Program-made: the position numbers and the translations under genes
The notes under the pieces: model-generated
What the model was told of the DNA's origin: nothing
Seen by the model: the letters and a program-made list of their open reading frames with translations, nothing else
Database searches by the model: none
Part shown: piece after piece, positions 58,703 through 64,000 of the stretch
Numbering within the stretch: position 1 is the first letter of the stretch
How the letters are laid out: the number at the start of each line of letters is the position of its first letter
From: Novosphingobium sp. CF614
GTDB taxonomy: Bacteria > Pseudomonadota > Alphaproteobacteria > Sphingomonadales > Sphingomonadaceae
Length of the DNA: 64,000 nt
Direction of reading: 5' to 3'
Assembly (NCBI RefSeq): GCF_900113255.1
Contig: NZ_FOOR01000006.1
Location: forward strand, 62,001-126,000

Positions 58703-59871
58703 GCGCTTCGAAAGTTCGGGGACAGCCGCTGGCGGCGCTGCTGGCGGTCCTGGCCGGCTGGATCGGCGGCCGCGCCGCCAGCTGGGAAGCGCCGATGCCG
58801 GCGGACGAGGCATTCGCTGCCCGGACCGCCGTTCAGGCGGAGCTATTCCGATCGGCGGCACCCGCCACCGGGTTCGTCGTCGACGGGCGGCTCGGCCCGC
58901 AGTCCTTGCCGGGCGCGCTGCCTTCCGGCTTCGCCCCCGGCTTGGTCCCGGTCATGGCTTCGGTCATGGCCCCGCTGCTGGCCGACAGGTTTTACGCCGG
59001 TGCGGAGCCGTTTCGCATGGTCTTGCCGGCATCGCCGCGGCCGGCCGCGGCGTGGGATCCGGCCGGCTCGGCCTGGGGGCCTTCGGCGCGGATGTTCGTG
59101 CCGTCAAACCTCCATTCCAGCGAGCCGTTGCCGCGTTTCCTGGCGCCGGAGGTCGCGTCTTCCGGCGTCCGGATCGCGACTCCGGCCGTGGCGCCGGCCA
59201 CCCTCGCGCGCGCCAGGCGCTGGTCGGCGGACAGCTGGGCCCTGCTGCGCCGCGATGACGGAGGCACATTGTCGGCGGGAGTCCTGCCCGCCACTTACGG
59301 CGCGAGCCAAGCGGGCGCGGTGCTGCGTTATCGCATCGATCCGTCGAGCCGCTATCGCCCTACCGCCTATATGCGCACGACTTCCACGCTCGGCCAGGTT
59401 CGGGAGACCGCGGCAGCGCTCGGCCTCGCGGCGCGTCCCGTCCCTTCGGTTCCGATCGTCGCGGCGCTGGAAGGGCGACTGACCGACCAGGCCTCCGCCC
59501 GCCGGTTCCAGCCCGCCGCCTTCGTCCATACCGAGCTGCCGCCCCTCGCCCTGTCGGCCCGGCTCCGGGCGGAAGCCTATTTCCAGGGCGGCTATGTCGG
59601 CGGCAAGTTCGCCACGCCCTTTGCCGATGGACAATTGCGGGTCGATCGCGCCTTGCCGCGGCTTGGGCCGGTCGAGGCCAGGCTGGGCGGCGGCATCTGG
59701 GGCGGCGCCCAGAAAGGCGCGGCACGCCTGGATGCCGGGCCATCGGCCACGGTCGCGCTGCCGCTGGGCAGGAAGACTTTCGGCAGGGTCGCGTTCGACT
59801 GGCGGTTCCGCGTCGCCGGCGATGCCCAGCCCGGCTCGGGACCGGCGGTCACTGTTTCCGCAGGTTTCTGA
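58699..59871 (+). CDS. Secreted outer-membrane barrel-like protein, NfrA C-terminus-like
   Basis: This encodes 390 residues from GTG at 58699, overlapping nfrB. A signal peptide is likely (LAALLAVLAGWIGGRAAS). The middle is low-complexity and proline/alanine-rich. The last 130 residues alternate polar and hydrophobic (LRAEAYFQGGYVGGKFATPF, VEARLGGGIWGGAQKGAARL) and end in SAGF with terminal F, typical of outer-membrane barrels and reminiscent of the NfrA C-terminal domain. The TPR part of E. coli NfrA is missing. It may be the export or anchoring partner of the glycan. This is inference. Confidence 0.75.
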   Translation: MSASKVRGQPLAALLAVLAGWIGGRAASWEAPMPADEAFAARTAVQAELFRSAAPATGFVVDGRLGPQSLPGALPSGFAPGLVPVMASVMAPLLADRFYAGAEPFRMVLPASPRPAAAWDPAGSAWGPSARMFVPSNLHSSEPLPRFLAPEVASSGVRIATPAVAPATLARARRWSADSWALLRRDDGGTLSAGVLPATYGASQAGAVLRYRIDPSSRYRPTAYMRTTSTLGQVRETAAALGLAARPVPSVPIVAALEGRLTDQASARRFQPAAFVHTELPPLALSARLRAEAYFQGGYVGGKFATPFADGQLRVDRALPRLGPVEARLGGGIWGGAQKGAARLDAGPSATVALPLGRKTFGRVAFDWRFRVAGDAQPGSGPAVTVSAGF

Positions 59872-59918
59872 TTCGCCGCTTTCCTCGCGTTCCATGCTGC
59901 GGTAGCGAGAGCGCAGAA

Positions 59919-60833
59919 ATGGACGTTTACCTTCCCATCGCCAACCTTTCGGTCAATGGCCTGGTTATCATTGGCCTGGGGCTGATAACCGGGCTGCTCT
60001 CCGGCATTTTCGGCGTGGGCGGCGGTTTCCTGACGACGCCGCTGATGATCTTCTACGGCATCCCGCCCACGGTGGCCGCCGCTTCGGCCGCCAGCCAGGT
60101 CACCGGCGCCAGCGTTTCGGGGGTTTTCGCCCATTCGCGGCGCGGCGGCGTGGATTATCAGATGGGCTCGGTCATGGTTGCGGGCGGCATCCTGGGCACG
60201 GGGATCGGCTCGGCGCTGTTCAACCTGCTCCAGAGCCTGGGCCAGATCGATACCGTCATCAATATCCTCTACGTCCTCCTGCTCGGCTCGATCGGCGGAC
60301 TGATGGCGAAGGAGAGCATCCAGACGATCCGCGCCGAGCGCTCGGGGGTGCCGATCGCGGCCCGGAAGCGGCGCCATCACCCGCTGGTCGCGAGCCTGCC
60401 GATGCGCTGGCGCTTCTATCGCTCCGGGCTCTACATCTCGCCGCTCGCACCGCTGCTGCTGGGGGTGGCGACCGGCGTCCTGACGATGTTGATGGGCATC
60501 GGCGGCGGCTTCATCCTGGTGCCGGCGATGCTCTATGTCCTGGGCATGAGCGCCAATGTCGTTGTCGGCACTTCGCTTTACCAGATCCTTTTCGTCACCA
60601 TGGCGACGACGATGATGCACGCGCTGACGACTCATGCCATCGATATCGTGCTTGCCTCGCTGCTGCTGCTCGGATCGGTGACGGGCGCGCAGTTCGGCGC
60701 CCAGTTCGCGCAGAAGGCCAGCCCGGTGACGCTGCGCCTGATCCTGGCGGCGGTGGTCCTGCTGGTCGCCGGGCGCATGGCGCTGGGGCTGGGCTATCGG
60801 CCGGACGAGATCTACACGGTGGCGCCGCTGTGA
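59919..60833 (+). CDS. TauE/SafE-family sulfite/anion exporter-like permease
   Basis: This encodes 304 residues with two homologous halves of about four helices. Each half has a glycine-rich motif: GLLSGIFGVGGGFLTTP and GVLTMLMGIGGGFILVP, typical of TauE/SafE/DUF81. The family exports sulfite, sulfonates or other organic anions. The basic RRKR loop between halves is cytosolic. The stop overlaps the start of the TIGR02186 gene (GTGA). Confidence 0.9.
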   Translation: MDVYLPIANLSVNGLVIIGLGLITGLLSGIFGVGGGFLTTPLMIFYGIPPTVAAASAASQVTGASVSGVFAHSRRGGVDYQMGSVMVAGGILGTGIGSALFNLLQSLGQIDTVINILYVLLLGSIGGLMAKESIQTIRAERSGVPIAARKRRHHPLVASLPMRWRFYRSGLYISPLAPLLLGVATGVLTMLMGIGGGFILVPAMLYVLGMSANVVVGTSLYQILFVTMATTMMHALTTHAIDIVLASLLLLGSVTGAQFGAQFAQKASPVTLRLILAAVVLLVAGRMALGLGYRPDEIYTVAPL

Positions 60834-61594
60834 GCCGCCGGCTCGCCGCGTTGCTTGCCTTGCTCGTGCTCCCGTTCCTGGCGGGCGCGCGCGATCCGAT
60901 CCTGGTTCCCGAGGTTTCGCAGCACGAGGTGGCGCTGCAACAGGGCTTCACCGGCACCGAGCTGCTGCTGTTCGGCGCCATCCTCACCCCGGAAGGTTCG
61001 CGCGCGGCCAAGGACTACGACATCGTCGTCGTGCTCAAGGGCCCCACCCAGTCGATCGTGCTGCGCGAGAAGCAGAAGGTCGCCGGGATCTGGATCAACG
61101 CGGCCAGCACCGAGCTGCGATCCGCGCCCTCCTACTACGCCATCGCCACCACACGGCCGATCTCCGAGATCGTCGACGACAAGACCGCGGCGATCTATGA
61201 ACTGGGCCTCAAGTGGCTGCAGCTCTCGCCGATCGGCGCGATCGATCCCAAGGAGCAGGCCCGCTTCGCCGAGGGCCTGGTCGATCTCAATCGCCGGAAC
61301 GGGCTCTACCGGCAGGAGGAGGGGAGCGTGAAAGTCAGCGAGCAGGTGCTTTACCAGGCACGCATAGGGTTGCCTTCGCGCGTGCCGACGGGGACCTACA
61401 CCGCCGAGACTTTCGCCATTTCCAAGGGCCGCGTGGTGGCTTCGGCCAGCAGCCAGGTGGAAGTGCGCAAGCTTGGTATCGAGCGCGCGATCGCGCACTT
61501 TTCCAATGACTACGGCTTCGCCTACGGGCTGCTCGCCGTCTTCGTCTCGGTGGCGATGGGCTGGCTGGCGGGACGCCTGTTCGCACTCGTCTGA
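60830..61594 (+). CDS. TIGR02186-family membrane-anchored protein
   Basis: This encodes 254 residues from GTG 60830. A signal peptide or anchor at 1-20, a beta-rich periplasmic domain (VPEVSQHEVALQQGFTGTELLLFGA, VVVLKGPTQSIVLREK) and one C-terminal membrane helix (about 228-250, GLLAVFVSVAMGWLAGRLF) fit this alphaproteobacterial family. It overlaps the TauE gene and likely forms a complex with it. No enzymatic motif is visible. Confidence 0.87.
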   Translation: MSRRLAALLALLVLPFLAGARDPILVPEVSQHEVALQQGFTGTELLLFGAILTPEGSRAAKDYDIVVVLKGPTQSIVLREKQKVAGIWINAASTELRSAPSYYAIATTRPISEIVDDKTAAIYELGLKWLQLSPIGAIDPKEQARFAEGLVDLNRRNGLYRQEEGSVKVSEQVLYQARIGLPSRVPTGTYTAETFAISKGRVVASASSQVEVRKLGIERAIAHFSNDYGFAYGLLAVFVSVAMGWLAGRLFALV

Positions 61595-61705
61595 TCGCTG
61601 CGCGCCGACCTGGGGCGGCTTTCCCCCTGCCTTGGCTGGGCCTTAGCTGGAAATTAACTGCGCACGATCTAAGCAGGTATCGGTTGCCAATAATCCCGGT
61701 GTTGA

Positions 61706-63400
61706 ATGAATCAGATGCGACTCGATGGCTTTGACCAGGCGCGCGAAGCGGTCGCCGGTGAAGTGCCGGTCGCGGAGGGCGGCGGCGGCATCGCTGGTCG
61801 CGGCCTCGAGCCGATCGGGGTGGTGCTCGAGATCGCGGGCTCGGGCAGCCGCATCGCCTTCGACCTTGACCGCCTGAACGCGACTTCCACCGATTCCGAC
61901 CCTTCCGTCGCCCTGTCCGGGCAAGTGGGCAGCCAGGTCAAGATCCGGGTCGGCAACGGCTGGCTGCTGGCGAGCGTGCGCAACCAGAAGCAGGACAGCA
62001 AGATTCCCGGCGGTATCCTCGCCGATGCCGATTTCCTGGGCGAAGGCGAGGAAGAGCGCCTTACCGGCCGCATTCACACCTTCCGCCGCGGCGTCACCTT
62101 CTACCCGATCCCGGGGGCGCTGGTCTATCCGGCCACCAGCGAGGATTTGCGCCAGATCTATGCCAGCGACGGGCGCAGCGCGATCCAGATCGGCAACGTC
62201 TATCCCACCAGGAACATCCGCGCCGGCCTCTATGTCGACGCGCTGCTGGGCAAGCACTTCGCGCTGCTCGGCTCGACCGGCACCGGCAAGTCCACCAGCG
62301 CCGCGCTGATCCTGCACCGGATCTGCGAGCACGCGCCCGAAGGCCATGTCATCATGGTCGATCCGCACGGCGAGTATTCCGCCGCGTTCCGCAACACCGG
62401 GGTGATCCTGGACGTCACCAACCTGCAGATGCCCTACTGGCTGATGAACTTCGAGGAGCACTGCGAAGTCCTGCTGACATCGCGCGGGGACGATCGCCAG
62501 CTGGATGCCGAGATCCTGGCCAAGTGCCTGCTGGAAGCCCGTTCGAAAAACCGGCTGGCCGAGCAGATGGGCAAGATCACGGTGGATTCGCCGATCCCCT
62601 ACCTGCTTTCGGACCTGGGCAACATCATCAACAACGCCATGGGCCGGCTCGACAAGGGGCACACCAGCGCGCCCTACTTGCGCATCCGCAACAAGCTGGA
62701 CGAGCTCAAGACCGATCCGCGCTATCAGTTCATGTTCTCCGGCATGCTGGTGGGGGACACCATGGCGGACTTCATCGCCAAGCTGTTCCGCCTGCCTTCG
62801 CGGGGGCGGCCGATCTCGATCATCGACGTCTCGGGCGTGCCCTCGGACATCACCAGGACCGTCGTCGCCATACTCAGCCGCCTGGTCTTCGACTTCGCGG
62901 TATGGGCGCGCGAGGAGATGACGCGGCCGATCCTGCTGGTCTGCGAGGAAGCCCACCGCTACGTTCCCAACGAGAAGAACGCCGATGGTTCCTCGGTCGG
63001 GCGCGTGCTTTCGCGCATCGCCAAGGAAGGCCGCAAGTACGGCATCTCGCTGGGCCTCATCACGCAGCGCCCCTCCGACCTTGCCGAAGGCGTGCTCTCG
63101 CAGTGCGGCACGATCATCGCGATGCGGCTCAACAACGACCGCGACCAGGCCTTCGTGCGCGCCGCCATGCCCGAGGGCGCGCGGGGCTTCCTCGATGCGA
63201 TCCCGGCGCTGCGCAACCGCGAATGCATCATCTGCGGCGAGGGCGTGGCCATCCCGATCCGCGTCGCCTTCGACGACCTGGAGGAACACAAGCGCCCGGC
63301 CTCGGCCGATCCCTCGTTCACCAAGCTGTGGAACAGCACCGGCGGCGAGGACGAGATGGTCCTGCGCACCGTCCAGCGCTGGCGCGCGCAGGGGCGGTAA
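61706..63400 (+). CDS. HerA-like ATPase (orphan)
   Basis: This encodes 564 residues. A HAS-barrel-like N-terminal domain (about 30-170) precedes a FtsK/HerA ATPase: Walker A GSTGTGKST (189-197), Walker B PILLVCEEAHRYVP, and a C-terminal arginine/sensor region with SQCGTIIAMRLNNDRDQ. HerA works with the NurA nuclease in archaea and some phage-defence systems; no nurA, sir2 or other effector lies beside it. Bacterial orphan members are of unknown function. A start at M4 is possible. Confidence 0.87.
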   Translation: MNQMRLDGFDQAREAVAGEVPVAEGGGGIAGRGLEPIGVVLEIAGSGSRIAFDLDRLNATSTDSDPSVALSGQVGSQVKIRVGNGWLLASVRNQKQDSKIPGGILADADFLGEGEEERLTGRIHTFRRGVTFYPIPGALVYPATSEDLRQIYASDGRSAIQIGNVYPTRNIRAGLYVDALLGKHFALLGSTGTGKSTSAALILHRICEHAPEGHVIMVDPHGEYSAAFRNTGVILDVTNLQMPYWLMNFEEHCEVLLTSRGDDRQLDAEILAKCLLEARSKNRLAEQMGKITVDSPIPYLLSDLGNIINNAMGRLDKGHTSAPYLRIRNKLDELKTDPRYQFMFSGMLVGDTMADFIAKLFRLPSRGRPISIIDVSGVPSDITRTVVAILSRLVFDFAVWAREEMTRPILLVCEEAHRYVPNEKNADGSSVGRVLSRIAKEGRKYGISLGLITQRPSDLAEGVLSQCGTIIAMRLNNDRDQAFVRAAMPEGARGFLDAIPALRNRECIICGEGVAIPIRVAFDDLEEHKRPASADPSFTKLWNSTGGEDEMVLRTVQRWRAQGR

Positions 63401-63405
63401 GCGCT

Positions 63406-63537
63406 CCTCCCCGGAACGGGGAGGGGGACCGCCCGCGAAGCGGGTGGTGGAGGGGACTCTCGCCACGGTGCGACGCCGCGCGAGCACGCGGCTCCCCCTC
63501 CGTCAGCCTGTGACTGCCACCTCCCCGTTCCGGGGAA
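63406..63537. repeat. Dispersed palindromic repeat, family C, intergenic copy
   Basis: CCTCCCCGGAACGGGGAGGG runs into a GCCCGC/GCGGGT hairpin and GGTGGAGGGG. The right arm (63492-63537) is a reverse-complement version ending in CCCCGTTCCGGGGA. It fills the whole gap between herA and a convergent MATE gene. Confidence 0.8.
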
Positions 63538-63540
63538 TCC

Positions 63541-64000
63541 TCACGTCCCGAATGCCGCGCGCCAGCGGCCGAAGCGGTAGTAGAGGACCGTCAGTGCCAC
63601 CGTCAGCGTCGAGGCGACCGGATAGGACCACCACACCGCCTCGCTGCCGATCATCGGTTCGGCCAGCCAGTAGAACCCCAGGCGGACCGGGTAGAGCCCC
63701 AGGAACATGATTATCAGCGCCGGCATCACCGAGCCGTAAGCGCGCATCGTGCTGGTGAGGATCATGGTGATCGAGACGATCACGAAGGAAGCCGTGCAGA
63801 CCAGCTGGATATGCTCGGCGATCGGCATGGCGGGGCTGTCGCCGCCCAGGAACAGGGCCAGCAGCGGCCGGTCGAACACCACGATCAGCGTCGCCATGAC
63901 CGCCGAGAACCCCAGGTTGGCGCCCATGCCGACATGCGTGACGCGGTGGACCCGGGCGTGATCCCCCGCGCCCAGCGCCTGCGCCACCATCGCGCTGACC
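63541..64000 (-). CDS. MATE-family efflux transporter, C-terminal fragment (window edge)
   Basis: The frame runs off the right edge; 152 residues of the C-terminal half are present. SAMVAQALGAGDHARVHRVTH is the intracellular loop conserved in MATE transporters (NorM/DinF), followed by four or five membrane helices. These export cationic drugs or metabolites by sodium or proton antiport. The N-terminal half lies outside the window. Confidence 0.85.
   Translation of the reverse strand, partial: VSAMVAQALGAGDHARVHRVTHVGMGANLGFSAVMATLIVVFDRPLLALFLGGDSPAMPIAEHIQLVCTASFVIVSITMILTSTMRAYGSVMPALIIMFLGLYPVRLGFYWLAEPMIGSEAVWWSYPVASTLTVALTVLYYRFGRWRAAFGT

Noticed and set aside
61706..63400. HerA as part of a known phage-defence island
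   Set aside because: Neighbouring genes are transporters and no effector nuclease, SIR2 or restriction gene lies within reach.

Overview
The window is GC-rich, densely packed chromosomal DNA from an alphaproteobacterium. It most resembles the Sphingomonadales (Novosphingobium/Sphingomonas-like). This is inferred from protein families and gene order I recognise: glyQ-glyS-ppdK, a fold-III ornithine decarboxylase with carboxynorspermidine enzymes, a TorF/Gcw_chp porin, many TonB-dependent receptors, and a methylmalonyl-CoA pathway operon that contains bioB. No database search was possible. I recognised no rRNA or tRNA gene, insertion sequence, prophage or CRISPR array. About 88-90 percent of the window is coding.

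Layout. 1-3300: the tail of ilvD, a small lipoprotein, the NAD(P)HX repair enzyme and an RlmD-type RNA methyltransferase, all overlapping. 3350-3950: a ParE/RHH toxin-antitoxin pair with a palindromic operator. 4085-5793: a small hypothetical protein, a MAPEG protein and a threonine dehydratase. 5809-7691: btaB and btaA (betaine lipid synthesis), preceded by Pho-box-like direct repeats. 7882-12301: a polyamine cluster of carboxynorspermidine synthase, its decarboxylase and ornithine decarboxylase. 12419-16284: a FecI-FecR-FecA iron-signalling operon. 16548-20724: a DUF3313 lipoprotein, a MipA porin, a small hydrolase and glutathione reductase.

20896-30581 is a complete propionyl-CoA to succinyl-CoA operon: pccB, thiolase, methylmalonyl-CoA epimerase, mutase, bioB and pccA. 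Two foreign-looking passengers sit inside it: a ribbon-helix-helix/small-protein pair behind its own palindrome, and a low-GC PD-(D/E)XK-like gene. 30741-33264: ribosomal protein L25 and two tandem TraB/GumN proteins. 33418-39797: glyQ, an unusually long glyS and ppdK; glyS carries an in-frame palindromic repeat element. 39900-43391: a methyltransferase, ComF, hisI, a decayed dienelactone hydrolase and cysK. 43388-46880: an MFS exporter and a TonB receptor with a Zur-box-like promoter. 46982-50546: PilZ, tyrS, a DOMON-like protein and NamZ (DUF1343). 50598-56001: VWA/CoxE-like, GFA, a phosphatase, TorF porin, SIMPL and glyoxalase I. 56001-64000: NhaA, an NfrB-like glycosyltransferase with a small outer-membrane partner, TauE plus a TIGR02186 protein, an orphan HerA ATPase and a partial MATE transporter.

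Several families of palindromic repeats are scattered between genes, and one copy lies inside glyS. The most notable observations are the repeat insertion in glyS, the passenger genes in the propionate operon, the Pho-like control of betaine lipid genes, and the two-gene NfrB/barrel unit.
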